From Brachionus manjavacas (Eukaryota; Rotifera; Eurotatoria; Ploima; Brachionidae), in the NCBI GenBank assembly GCA_019054805.1, contig JAHQIY010000009.1:496001-560000 (forward strand): a stretch of 64,000 nt of DNA, written 5' to 3'. Position 1 is the first letter of the stretch. Each line of letters opens with the position of its first letter. Below, one piece after another: positions 24,412-35,844 of the stretch. The notes below the pieces were generated by a model that was given only the letters and a program-made list of their open reading frames with translations, made no database searches and was not told the origin of the DNA. Both the position numbers and the translations under genes were made by a program.

Positions 24412-25882
24412 AGAAACTCAAAAAAAGTCCCAGTCCGTTATTTTATTTTTAGTTCCGTTTGTAAATTGTTGTCGTTGTTGAAGAATATGTGTAAAAATGT
24501 CCCCGACTCAGTATGTATGGGTCATACTTTTGGCTTTTTGTTCAGGTGCTGAAATGAACCGTCGAGCCTGGACTTGTCATATTTGTTTATTATTGTTTTA
24601 ACTTTATTTTTTCTATATAGATATATATATATATAAATACATGAACAGAATTTTTTTATCTATTTTTTTTTGAGTTTATTCAAATTCTTTTTTTTTCTTT
24701 AAACAACTAATATTTTTGAATTTCAAACTAATTAAAAAACAAGTCAAACCTTATCAAGTTAATAAAAGCAAAGGTATTAAATCGAATTTAAATTATATTT
24801 TCTCATGGAATTTAAAACGTATAAAAATAAATCAAAACAAAAAGTTTATTTTTATAATAAAAAAATAGATAAATCCAGTATGTTGTTTTAATCAAATGTT
24901 TTTAAAATAATTACGATCATCAATTTTAGACGCCTATTTAACAAAATGAAAATTAATTTTTTTTAAATATAACAGTGGTACTAAATTTCATGGATTTTCG
25001 AATAAAAATGACCAAATAAATAGTTTTTGTTAAATTATTCAAGTGGAAATTTATTTTCTCTTTTTTGATTTTTTGAAAATCGGTAGTTTGTTCTTTGACT
25101 CAACTTAGATGTTTGAGCAAAGATATAAATTCATTTTTAAAAGCTCCACTTCTCTTAAAACAAAATATCTGATTCTTTGCATCCACCTTAGTATTTAGGA
25201 GTCGACTTTACTGACTCGATATCTTATTCGTAAAGAAAGGCTCTATGTTATTTCTGAGAAATTTTTTTCAAAAAAAAGAAAATTATTTTTGTGAAAATTT
25301 TTTAAATAGAAAATTTTCTAAGAAAAATAAATTAATTGACGAAGTTCCATTGGGATTTAATGTAAACAGATCAAAAAAAGAAATTAAAAAGATGCTTTAA
25401 TTATTATAAAATAATTTTATTAGATGATTTTTTATTTTTTGATTTATCGTAAGAATTGAAAATAGTTTTGATGATTTTGAATAATTATCTAAATAAAGAC
25501 TAATTGAATGCTCAATTTATTATTTTGTTTTTTTTGATGAATTTTTTCTCTAATTTTTTTTCAATAAAGTAATTTTCTCTAAAGTTGTCTAATTTTTTCA
25601 ATTTTAGACAATTTTCACAAAAGTAATCCCCTCTTTTATCTCTTGAGTCATTCACTTTTTAATTTATAAACAAATTAATTCAAATCCACTTAAAAATTAT
25701 TTCATATTTTGAGAAAAAAAATGGAATTTATTCAGTTCATGACCAGATGAGATTGGATGCTTTACTTGAAAATTTTGATTTTTAATTTTTTTGATCAAAT
25801 CGAATATGCATTTTCGAACCGATATTTGAATACGTTGCTATTAGAACAGAAATCAGCTTTGAATACAATATTTGAATATAAA
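24412..25882. other. TAF4 3' flank and AT-rich intergenic DNA
   Basis: After the TAF4 stop comes a probable 3' UTR with a (TA)n run near 24619-24636 and an AATAAA at 24761. From there to the Merlin element nothing beyond A/T-rich low-complexity DNA is visible. Confidence 0.5.
24761..24766 (+). terminator. Possible TAF4 polyadenylation signal
   Basis: AATAAA, 350 bases after the TAF4 stop, is the first exact hexamer after it. AATAAA is frequent in such AT-rich DNA, so this is tentative. Confidence 0.35.
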
Positions 25883-26058
25883 AAAATTAAGGCATATGTT
25901 TGAAATGTGCACTATAGATCACAAATTATGTGCACTCTCTCGAAAAATAGTGCACGAAAAAGTGTGAACTGAAAATTATGTTATCTTTTCAGTGCACATA
26001 ATTTTAATTTATTTGAAAAAAGCAACAAACAAATTTAGTCTCTTGTGTTGTTTTTATA

Positions 26059-26529
26059 ATGAACTCTAATTTGAACGTCGATGAACTAGACTATGTTCAC
26101 CAATTTCGAAAGATCGGTATTCTATCGAATAAAAATTGTTCTAGTTCTAACTCCAAATTAAAAATTGCAAAACGCAAGCGAAACAAAGACGGTTGAAGTT
26201 TACTTTCTGCTCGGTGTAAGAACTCAAAATGTCAAAAATTTTCAAGTATTCACAAGGAATCATTTTTTAGTATGTTTCTTAAACCGATGTTATTCATATT
26301 AGAAATCATCAAGTATTGGGCTGTTCAGTTGACCATATCGAAAACAAGTGACTTGATTAAAATTAACGAAAATGTTGAAAATGATTCCAAGTATATCGTT
26401 TCAAATGTTTTAAGATTACTGACAAATATTTGTAGTGCGAGTGTCCAGGATTATACTAGAAATGTTAAATTGGGAGGAATAGGTATGGTAGTAGAGATTG
26501 ATGAATCTCTAATATCTAATAGAACCTGA
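26059..26529 (+). pseudogene. Merlin/ISXO2-like transposase, N-terminal half, broken
   Basis: The frame opens with ATG at 26059, reads through KRKRNKDG to a TGA at 26194-26196 (where relatives usually have Trp), and continues as ARCKNSKCQKFSSIHKESFF, a Cys-bearing N-terminal region typical of these transposases. It then runs to LGGIGMVVEIDESLI, which contains the first catalytic Asp of the D-D-E core (VEIDE). The frame ends at 26529, before the second Asp and the Glu, so more than half of the catalytic domain is gone. Confidence 0.7.
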
Positions 26530-26854
26530 AGTAGAGGTATGCTCAGTAATTAAACCTGTACAGTCAATCCAATCGCAAATGTTAGAAAAAATGAATGATT
26601 TAAATGCCCGTCTAGAAAATGTGTCTTTAAATAATGTCAAAAGGAATGCTTTGGCCATTAAGAAAGTATCTTATGAAACTCCAAAGCCGAGTAATGAAGC
26701 TGTGCAGTCTGTAAATGTTCTTTGAAACAAAAATAAAGTAGTCAATACAAGTGGTATTTTATGTGAATTGTGTAGTCAGTTTGGGAAAGAGAAATATTGT
26801 TTGAATGAGTGGGGTCTAAAAATACATGTAAGTCGGACTCATAAAAAAAGTTGA
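26522..26854 (+). pseudogene. Zinc-finger-like fragment inside the Merlin element
   Basis: In a different frame from the transposase, 110 codons with one TGA (26723) encode a coiled, Asn/Lys-rich stretch (MLEKMNDLNARLENVSLNN). It ends in a C-x2-C..H-x4-H arrangement: CELC, then WGLKIHVSRTHKK. The Cys-to-His spacing is longer than in a classical C2H2 finger. Such fingers occur in retroelement ORFs and in DNA-binding proteins; the origin here is not clear. The last third is present again in the duplication at 21481. Confidence 0.45.
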
Positions 26855-27305
26855 AACACTGTGATACTTTTTTTTTCTTCTAAATTACCTAATTAACACT
26901 TTAATTTTCAATAAAGTTCACGTATTAATTGATCAGTTCAAATTTTTTTTTGTCTATAAATTTTCGTGCACTTAGTTCACCTATCAACTTTAAGAAAGTG
27001 CACATAATTTTCAGTTCACATATCAGACATATGCCAAAATTAATTCATTCTAATTTAAAAATAGAATCTCTAAAACATTCGAATCAAAATTTGAATTATG
27101 TAAAATTTGAATATAAAACAGAATATAATAAGTAATTAAAAAACAATTGAAAAACAAAAAAATTTAAAGAAAAATTTGAATAAAAAAACTTTCAAAAAGT
27201 AAATTGAGTTTTGATGCTATTTGGATACCAATATCTATGTCAATTTTGAGCAGCCAGCAAAACTCTTCTGAAATTTTTTAAAATTTATTTGACTTATTTG
27301 ATTAA
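26790..27305. repeat. Segmental duplication, copy 2 (uninterrupted, 516 bp)
   Basis: It starts within the Merlin element (the zinc-finger-like fragment), crosses the right terminal repeat and target duplication, and ends at GATTAA in the flank. It matches 21481-22785 without the LINE. It serves as the empty-site reference for that insertion. Confidence 0.85.
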
Positions 27306-28569
27306 GATTGCCCTTTACACAATACACAATATACACAATTTTCGACATAAAAAATTTCTCCTAATGGAAATGACAGTGTAGGAGTACAAAAAACTCAAAT
27401 TTTTTTAATTATTCCATTTAATTAAAGCAGAAAACAGAGAGTAAGATAAAACATAAAAATGCAATAAAATTAGATAGTCATTTAATATAGGATAAAAATT
27501 TGAGTAGTCATCGCCTAATGAAAATATAAAAAAAAATGATAAAGTTTTACTTTATATTTTTTCAAAAACTTTACCGACTCAATATTTAAAATAAGTTATA
27601 TACTATAGTGTGCCTTTTTTACTCTTCATCTAAGCTTTTCAGACTGATAATCTGTCTTTAAAAACAAAAAATAAACTGTCCACACATACAACATAACAAA
27701 TTATAAAATAGTCATAAAAAAATTTTTTTGAATTAAAAAAAAAATATAAATAATAAATTTTTCAAATATTTTATTCAAATTTTATTATTTTTATCTTTTT
27801 AGCTGATTTTAATTTAATTTCAAATTGCTTTTCAAATTTAAATATAGTTCGAATTTTAATTTAAAAACGGACATTTTTCGAATTTAATTTCAAAAGTAAA
27901 AATGAATAATTAAAATTCAAATTTAACTGGTATTAAATATTTTATTCGACTAAAATGCACATTCAATTATCTGTTCAAATTTTTTATTTATTCAAGTTTC
28001 AATTTGTGCCGAAAAAATAATTCGATTTCACCACTATAATTTTTTGTATTTCTGTTTGAGTCAAGATTTTTTCAGTAAAAAAAAAAAAATCAATAATATT
28101 TTAATTTTATAAGGTAAAAAAAAAACTTTCATCAAAAAAGTTAAAAAAAGTATTTTATAGTATTTTAAAAGTCAAGGCATTTGACATTAATGAAAATTTT
28201 CAAAATTTTTTAATGGATTTAATTTTTTTAAATTTAGTTTTTTAAATTACAGCCATATAAATTTAGTTTCTAAGGTCAATGATAAAATTTTTTCTTGAAA
28301 TAAAAAAATATAATGTTTTCTTTTTTTAATTAATATTTATCTAAAAATTTTAGGCATAATTATTTTCATTGTTTTTGGAAACAAAATATGTTGACTTCTT
28401 ACTTCTTTAGAAAATTGTGTAACTTCATTTGTTTGGACAAATTTTCATCTTCCATTACCACAGTCATGGTTCTATTTCTTTTTGATAATTATTTATCTTT
28501 GCCTCAAATATACTTGTCTTATTAAAAATAAATCAGGTTTAATTTTTTTCTTGTATTAAAAAATGTATT

Positions 28570-28740
28570 CAATGATGAAATAACATTGAAAAAGTTCGAT
28601 GTTTCAAATTTTTTTTAGTTTAAAAAAAAACAATTCAAAGTTAATATTGCAAGCATTTTCATGTTTGAAATTAAACTCTTTAGTGAATAGAATGAATTTA
28701 ATTTTTAATGGAAATTTTAAAAAAATATTGAAAATTCTTT
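28570..28740. repeat. Dispersed repeat, copy 2
   Basis: It shares TTAATATTGCAAGCATTTTC and ATGTTTGAAATT blocks with 7194-7350 over about 150 bases, and is immediately followed by a minus-strand LINE tail. Confidence 0.6.
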
Positions 28741-28756
28741 TTTTAACTTTTGAATA

Positions 28757-28800
28757 ATTTATTTATTTGTTTATCTGTACCTAGCTAATGCTACTTCAGA
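28757..28800 (-). repeat. LINE 3' tail, minus orientation
   Basis: The reverse complement reads TCTGAAGTAGCATTAGCTAG, then GTACAGATAAACAAATAAAT, one of the better preserved tails. Confidence 0.7.
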
Positions 28801-29070
28801 ACAAAAATATATGAAAAAAAATTTTAAATAAACTTAAATAAGATAAGAAAAAAAAGATAAATAAATCATTTAAATTAAAATATATATTTAATCGTTGAAA
28901 AACTTTTCAAATTTCTGAACTAGTTCACCTAATTTTTTTATTCACATAAAGGTGAACCAAAATAGAATTCGATGAACAAATTGAATAAAACAATTTAATA
29001 AATGAATGTCTAATTCTCGTAACTGATATAAAAATAAATAATTGAAGTTAATAATTTTTTTGTTTTTTTT

Positions 29071-29092
29071 AATCTGAAAGAGCTTTAGAAAT
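29071..29092 (+). repeat. Partial LINE 3' tail
   Basis: AATCTGAAAGAGCTTTAGAA only; the GGTACAG and AATA parts are missing. Confidence 0.4.
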
Positions 29093-29980
29093 AGCATTTG
29101 ATCTGATCAGTTTGACCTGGTATTACACTTTCAACAATCCCATATACCAAATGCGCTCTTTACTTAAACCTTTGCCTTTAACAAAAATTATAAAAATTTA
29201 AGATGACTAAAATTAATTTTTCACCCTTCGAGTGTTTGACTCTCGGGAACATTTATACATATATTTTGCAAATTTTACCTACTCTGCCCAACTTTAAATT
29301 TTTTATTTGTAATTATTTTTTTATAGCTCTTTTCTAAATTGATGAAAAAACTTCAAAATAGGAAAACAATTTTTAGATTTGGTGAACTAATAGTTCATAA
29401 AAAATGAGAACAAGAATTTTCCCAGTAACAGGTTAACCATAGTTCACCTAAACGACTAGACGCGAAAAACTTTATTTTTTTAGTTAAATATTTGCGATTA
29501 AATTCAATGCAAAGTTTATTTTTTAAAATTTTCTATTTTATAGTCATAAACTCTAAAAATAAAAAAATTCATTGTTTACACTTTTTGAATAAAATTGTGT
29601 CTTTTTATTATATACTGCGTATTTTTTATGCAAGAAAAAAAAAATTATTTATTATATTTTTAAAGTAAAATATTACATTAGTTTATTAATTTAAAATAAT
29701 CAATAAAATAAAACAAATTTTATTGTTGATTTTAAAGACTGAAAAATTTAATTTTGGTTGATATAACTGTTTTTATGGGAAAAAGTCTTATGTTGATACC
29801 AAGCTCAGAAAAAAATAAATAAAGGATCAAAGAACAAAAAAAACAATAATTTCTCCTCACAGAGAAAAGCTCACAAAAAATTCTTAGTCTTAAAAAAAAG
29901 CTCATGGTCAATCCATGAATACTTAGACATTTACAATCTGTCACTCTTTATTTCAATCATTTTTTATTTTAGTATATTTC

Positions 29981-30020
29981 CCGAAGGAGTTTCAGCTGGT
30001 CACAGATAAATACGAAAATA
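29981..30020 (+). repeat. LINE 3' tail
   Basis: CCGAAGGAGTTTCAGCTGGT followed by CACAGATAAATACGAAAAT fits the tail layout with substitutions. Confidence 0.55.
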
Positions 30021-30294
30021 AAAAAATTTACAGAACGTTTTCTAAGAGTTTTTAGACACTTTAACAAAAATTAGATTATTTTACCTAAAATTCTTGAATT
30101 TATAAAGTCAATTCAATTTTTAATTTATTAATTTTCTTATATTGTTTTGGCCCGAAATATTATTTATATCTCAAATTGAAAAAAAATTCTAGTTTTATAC
30201 ATTTTTGTCAGCTTTCTAAAATTGAATTTTATTAGAATAATAAAAACAACTAAAATCATCAAAAAAAAACATTAAAAATATCAATTTAAATAAA

Positions 30295-33200
30295 TTAAGC
30301 TTCAGATTCTGTGTTTGTTTCGATATTGTCGGTCTCCGCTTTTGGATCATTTTCATTTAAATCATTGTCATCAATATTTTCCAAAATTTCTCTGTCTAAA
30401 ACTATGAAATTTGGATTGGGTGAAGCGAACGCCAACTCGGCGACATTCATTAGCGCATTTCTATCCTCTTCACTTCCATTATTTGTACCATCATCATCAT
30501 TTTCTTGCTTGTCCGGCAATTTGCCAATATTTGCCAACAAAATTTCTTTCTCACGTTTTTTAATCACTTTCAGATGCTCAGACCGATTCGATTCCTTCAA
30601 AAACTAGTCAAATATTTTTTATTTAACTAAATCAAAGTCACCCACAACCAACTCTTTAAAGGCTTCTTGAGTGGCTCTGCTAATAGTCTCGCAAATAGAC
30701 TTTGAAGATACATCACTCTCAAAAACATGGCATGAAAGCTTTAGATTTTGACCCCTGTCTTTGACTATTATTCCGAATAGTCGGTCATTTTCGGGATATG
30801 AAGCCCAATAGCCAATATCATCCAACTTGAATCTAGCACTCAGCAGATCATCTATATTGTTAAGCTTGCTAGATGTTTCATCTCCTGACAGCGGCATTTT
30901 AAACAAACTAGCAAATTTGGTGTCTACTACCATGTCATATTCACTAAGATTAAAGATGCTCTGCTCGGCTCTGGCCGACATTACTTTCCGTATTGTCTCA
31001 GTTATGTATTCATTGCCTCTGTCGGATTTAACATCCATAGAGCCGAGAAATCTTACCTTAAAAGATTCGCCCTGGCCCAAATGCGATTCTGAATTGTGAA
31101 GATTTTGTCCTGTTAGACTTCCGTCTAATTCAAATCGTATTTCAGGTTTTTTCAACAAGGTAAGGCCTGCTTTACCGGCCAATTGCTCCAATAGTGATGG
31201 GTTATTGAGCTTCAAGTTTTTCATGTGACTTTCTAGCTTTATTTTATTGTCAGTCTTGATGGCGTTTTCTAAAATATAAATCCACTTAAGAAATTAAAAA
31301 ATATATTTTTTTTAAAATATTTATTTTTAAAAATTTTATTTACTTCGTCTCTGTCTTGGCCACTGTTTGCCTGAAAGTAGAAAATTTTCTTGGGAAATTG
31401 AGAAGTAATTTGAAATGTAAATTGGCGCTCATCGATTTCACAAGCTGACACAGACAGGTCTGATTTTAGCTCTAGAAATGCTGAGCCTGCTATTTCAAAT
31501 TTTTGTTGGTGCATCAAAAACCCGTTTTGAATGAAGTAAAAAGCTGAGTCCCATTTGGAAATAAAAGGAAATTTGCTTGACAAATAAAATAAAAAACAGA
31601 TAATAAAAAAATTTAAATTAAGTTACGATCTTAAATTTAGATAGCCGGATTTTTGGAGAATATTTGAATTTTTCAAATTTTTATTAGCATGATCATGAGC
31701 TCTTTCGGCGTAATAGATTGAGGGATCTTGCTGGAGTAAATCAATTAGATTATTTGTTTTTTCCATATTTTCCATTTGTTTTACTTTAACACTGTGAATA
31801 GAAAATTAAAAAAATTAAAAACTTAAAGAATTATTAAAATACATGACTTACTCACAAACATGAGAACCGATCGTATTCAAAAATTCATCTATTTTCGATG
31901 AAGAATCGGGATTAAATGTCTCAGAGCCCATTTTAAAGAAAAGCTTCATTGTGTGCACAAAAGACATCATCGGCTCGATGAACATGTATTGTCTTTTGAA
32001 TTGAAGTGAATTCAGAGAAGAAAAATAGTTAAGACCACTCTAAAAAGAAAATTTTTAAATTTTTTATAAAAAAGTTTATTTTTTTTAATTTGTAGCATCG
32101 TTCAAAGAGCTCAGTTGGCTTTTTATATTAAATAAAAATCAATGGCTTTGTGTAAATGCGATCAAGAACTTAGTTTTGAGGTTTTTTGAATAAAGAGTCT
32201 AAAATTTTACAATATTACAATACAATATCTAAATTTAATTTTTACTCATTTTAAAAGAAAATTTGAATTTTCAAAATATTGAAAAAAAACATTTTTTTAG
32301 ACTTTTTCCTAATAAAAATCATAAGTGAATATTTTTTCCATAATAAATCAGATATTTAAGGTTCCGAAAATTCGAATTTTATTCTAAAATGTGTAAAAAT
32401 TAAATTTCAAAATTTGGAACCAAAATTTTTATTTTTAAATTTTTCGAGGAAAAAGATCTTTTATACAAGGCAAACAGGTGAAAAATGTGCATTATTCAAA
32501 TAAAATTAGCCAAAAATTTTATGATAGATTATAAAACTAGATAAAATTCTGAACTAAAAAATTGTGAAATTTTTTTTTTATATTTTGTTATGTTTTCAAT
32601 AATTTTAGTCCAAACCAAGAGGTGAGTTCACCATTGAAACGCGGGTAGACGCAACTACTTGCTTTTTTTTAGGGTAGACTCGTTCTTGGACTTAATTGCC
32701 AAAAAAAATTCAGTTCAAATAAAAAAAAGCGAAACAAAATAATAACTGAAAAAAAAGCTCCAAATTAAGACTTCTAGCTAAAATATTGATCTGTATTTGA
32801 AACAAGTATAAAAACAAATTAAAAATAAGAAAGAGATATATCTTTTTTTGAAAAAAATGTAGGTTGTATGAGGCCTCGCTTCGGAACAAACTTGAGAGAT
32901 CATTTCTCTAAAATTATCTATCTATCTATCTAAAGAGATCTATATTTTAAAAAAAATATTTAAAAAAAATTTATTTGATTTCTGGAGAGGATCAAAATAA
33001 ATTAGCAAAATTCCACTTTTTTAATTATGTTTTAAATCCATTACTTTAAATAGATATTTTTTTGAGTAAAATTCAAAATTGTCACACTATCAAATTTTTT
33101 CAAATCTAATGACTCTAGTTTTAAATTAAATTTGGTTTTTTTTTTTAATTTTTTTTTGTTGTTTTTTTAGTTTTGTTATTTAAAAAAAAATTAAAAAAAA

Positions 33201-34888
33201 ATTCAAATTAAATTTATAATTAGAGTAATTATATTTGAAAAAATTTGACAGTGTGGCAATTTAGAATTTCAGAGCCTTTTTTTTTCAGAGAGGTAAACCT
33301 TGAACTGAATATTTTCATTAAAAGTTAAGGAAACTTTAATTAAAACGGCTATGAGAAAAGAGTCCTAAATGGTATGAAAATTAAATCCTTAAGCTTTGTT
33401 TGATGCTACTGATCGAAGTCACATGAATTGAATAGGACGGACTAATCATTTATTTGTGGAGTTAAGTCGTGGCTAAGTTGATTTAATAAAATTTGTTGCG
33501 TCAAAATTAAAAATGAATATGAAATTCAAATTAGACTATATTAACCTTAATAAATTTCTAATTGCACTTTAAAAATAGTTTGTTAATATAAATAATTGAT
33601 TTTTTTTTAATTGAAATTTAGTCTATGTGAATTAAAGATAAAAAAAAATGCAAATCTCAATAACTTTTCTTCAAAAACTTTAAAAAAATTTTCCGTAAGT
33701 TGTATCAGCTGATCATCTAGCCTCATAAAAGTAACTTTTATATTTTTTAATCTTCTCCCTACGAGACTAAAAGCTAATAGTATTAATGATATGAATAATA
33801 TTTTTTTGTTCTATTAATTAAAAACCCGTGGTATGATCATTTTGCTTTTAGAATCCTTAGAAACAAATTAAATTTTTATCGTCATTTTTAAAGTTTAAAA
33901 TCTTAACTTTTCCTCCATTTTATAGAATTTAAAATGTTTAATTCAATTCTTTAGTGTTAAAAATCATTGGAAATTTCAAAATTAGTATATTAATTTAGTT
34001 TCGTAGTTAAAAACTTCTACCCTTAAGTTGTAGTTGACGAATTTTGATTTGATTTTTTTGAAAAATTTCATAATTCATTTTGAACTTTAAAAATACAAAA
34101 AGACTTCCAAAAAAAAAATTAAAAAATAATAAAAAAGTTAATTGAAATAAAAGCTAACACGAATAAAATTAATACTTCATGAAATTTTTTTCTGAAAGCA
34201 AAGCATTCCTCATTAGCTTGGATGCGCTGTTGTTCATACTCTTTTCGATTTGGTATTTTTAAATATTTCTGTCTGGCAAGCTCGTCCTCTTCACTCGATA
34301 TCTGATACATTTTCTCTGAGCTTGTAAGTTCTTCAAAAAATAAAAATGAAAATACTTCAAATTTAAAATCGAACTTTTTTTACCATCGAACTCATTATCT
34401 ATAAATTTATTCAATGGATAAACCATGGAGTCATTTAGCTGAGTTACAAATACTTGAAAGCACGTTGATATCTTTGAGTTTGGAAAATAAAAATAAAAAG
34501 TTGAATAAAAAATTTATTTACTTCATCTACGTAGCTGGCAAATTGGTTCAGATTTGCAGCAATAGAGCTATTTTGGGTCTTGCCTTCGCTTGGACCGACA
34601 GATGGATCCAGAGGAAAATTCTGCATTCCGTAAAGCCTTAAATAGTAAGACATTTCTTGAGTGGCACTTATCATTGCCACTTGAGCATTCAGAACTTTTT
34701 GACAACTGCTGGCAAATGCTTTGCTGAATTTTTTAAGCATCTGAGCATCCTTTTCGAACACTTCAACCATTGTTCGAGTCTGAAACAGGCCAAAATTTAT
34801 TCGAAATTTAAATACACTCATTTTGTCTTACTTGTGGAGCATCGTCTAAACAATCTTCTAAAAAGAGCTTTTGGATTTCACCTGCCAT
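30295..34888 (-). CDS. APPL1: APPL-family adaptor (BAR, PH and PTB domains)
   Basis: This is an endosomal adaptor that binds Rab5 through its BAR-PH unit and receptor tails or AKT through its PTB domain. Nine exons join in frame (descending): 34888-34832, 34779-34522, 34471-34384, 34330-34176, 32039-31852, 31791-31627, 31575-31344, 31284-30646 and 30603-30295. They give 696 residues, against about 709 in human APPL1. The BAR domain is about residues 5-255 (VFEKDAQMLKKF, YVDEISTCFQVFVTQLND, FFKMGSETFN). The PH domain runs from SGYLNLRS to the invariant Trp of DEWIYILENAI. The PTB domain is about 455-590 (FKVRFLGSMDVKSDRG, HVFESD). The charged C-terminus ends in SEA, as in human APPL1. The last intron is only 42 nt (30604-30645). 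APPL1 and APPL2 are not distinguished; a single ancestral gene is likely. Confidence 0.93.
32040..34175. other. APPL intron 4 (2.1 kb)
   Basis: Donor GTATTA after the codon for Glu in KKFHE, acceptor TTTTTAG before SGLNYFSS, both inside the BAR domain. The content is AT-rich low complexity with no recognisable element. Confidence 0.8.
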
Positions 34889-35844
34889 TTTCTTTTCTCT
34901 AAATTAAAATGCCGAAAAATGGATACTTTAAAAAAAAATAAAGTTCAAATGATTAATTCAGTTATTTAGTCATTTTTGGTTAAAATAGAAATAAATTCAT
35001 TCAAAAAAAAGAATAAATTTTAATTTCTTTTGAATATATGCTAATTTTTTATTTCGAAGACAAATCGGATACTTCAAATATTTTAAAATGGAAGTTTCTT
35101 ATTACTTTCACCTAATTGTTAATTTATTTTGAATTTCGATATAAATAAATGCAAAATTCACAATATTTCTCTCAACATTTGTTGCATGACAAAGAGAAAA
35201 ATTAATTTGAAATTAAAGAATTAAAATAAAAGATTATTGTAATCATGTATTCTTGTTAGATAAATAGTTTTTAAAATTTGAAAATAATATTCTTCAAATT
35301 AGCATTTAAACCCGAAATTAAAGAAAAAAAAATTAGCAAAAAAATTTTCAATCGTTTTACTTTATAACAAAAAAATATTAAATACCCATTTATTAATTAG
35401 TTTTATTTGATTATCATTTCGAATTGAATAAAAAAAATTCTTATTTTCTTTCAGGAAGTTGAGACTATGTTAATTAAAATATTTTAAAACTATTTTGTCT
35501 AAATTTTTTACACTCTTTAGAGTTTTAAAAATGAACAAACCTTTTAGAAAAATTTATTAAGATTTTTCGGTAAAATTTTTTTACCAAAATTGAAAATTAA
35601 AATCAATTTTGAACCATTTTTGGATTCCAAAAATCTTCTATTTTGAACATTTTTTTACTAATTAAAAACAAAAATTTTCTAAATAATAAGTTGACTTTTA
35701 TTTATTAGTCAACTAAAAAATATGATAAAAATTAAATCTAGTTCTGCATTTTTTATAATTTCAAAATATGCAAAAAAATATTCTCAAATCTTTATAAAAA
35801 GACTTTAAAATAATTTAAGCTGAATTAGTGGTAAAAATTCAAAA
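34889..35844. other. Divergent intergenic region between APPL and SF3A2
   Basis: 956 bases separate the two start codons, which point away from each other, so both promoters must lie here unless 5' exons are hidden. No core-promoter motif stands out in the A/T background. Confidence 0.5.

Larger units (their letters stand above)
25883..27043 (+). mobile_element. Merlin-type DNA transposon with TIRs and 8-bp duplication
   Basis: The element spans 25891-27035 (1145 bp). Its ends are inverted: GGCATATGTTTGAAATGTG on the left and the complement of GGCATATGTCTGATATGTG on the right. AAAATTAA flanks both sides exactly (25883-25890 and 27036-27043), an 8-bp target duplication as expected for Merlin elements (8-9 bp). 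Repeated GTGCAC and AGTTCAC motifs near both ends look like transposase-binding sites. Inside is a broken transposase with the LGGIGMVVEIDES motif of the ISXO2/Merlin catalytic domain. The element is not autonomous: the transposase has a stop at 26194 and is cut off at 26529. Confidence 0.8.
27306..30294. other. AT-rich intergenic DNA between Merlin element and APPL
   Basis: It holds the second copy of a dispersed repeat (about 28570-28740), LINE tails at 28757-28800 (-), 29071-29092 (+) and 29981-30020 (+), and the APPL 3' UTR with an AATAAA (minus strand) at 30233-30228. No gene is visible otherwise. Confidence 0.5.

Noticed and set aside
30609-30632. 24-nt ultra-short intron in APPL
   Set aside because: GTTAAA..ACTAG is in frame, but the overlapping 42-nt choice has a better donor (GTGGGT) and a plausible length.
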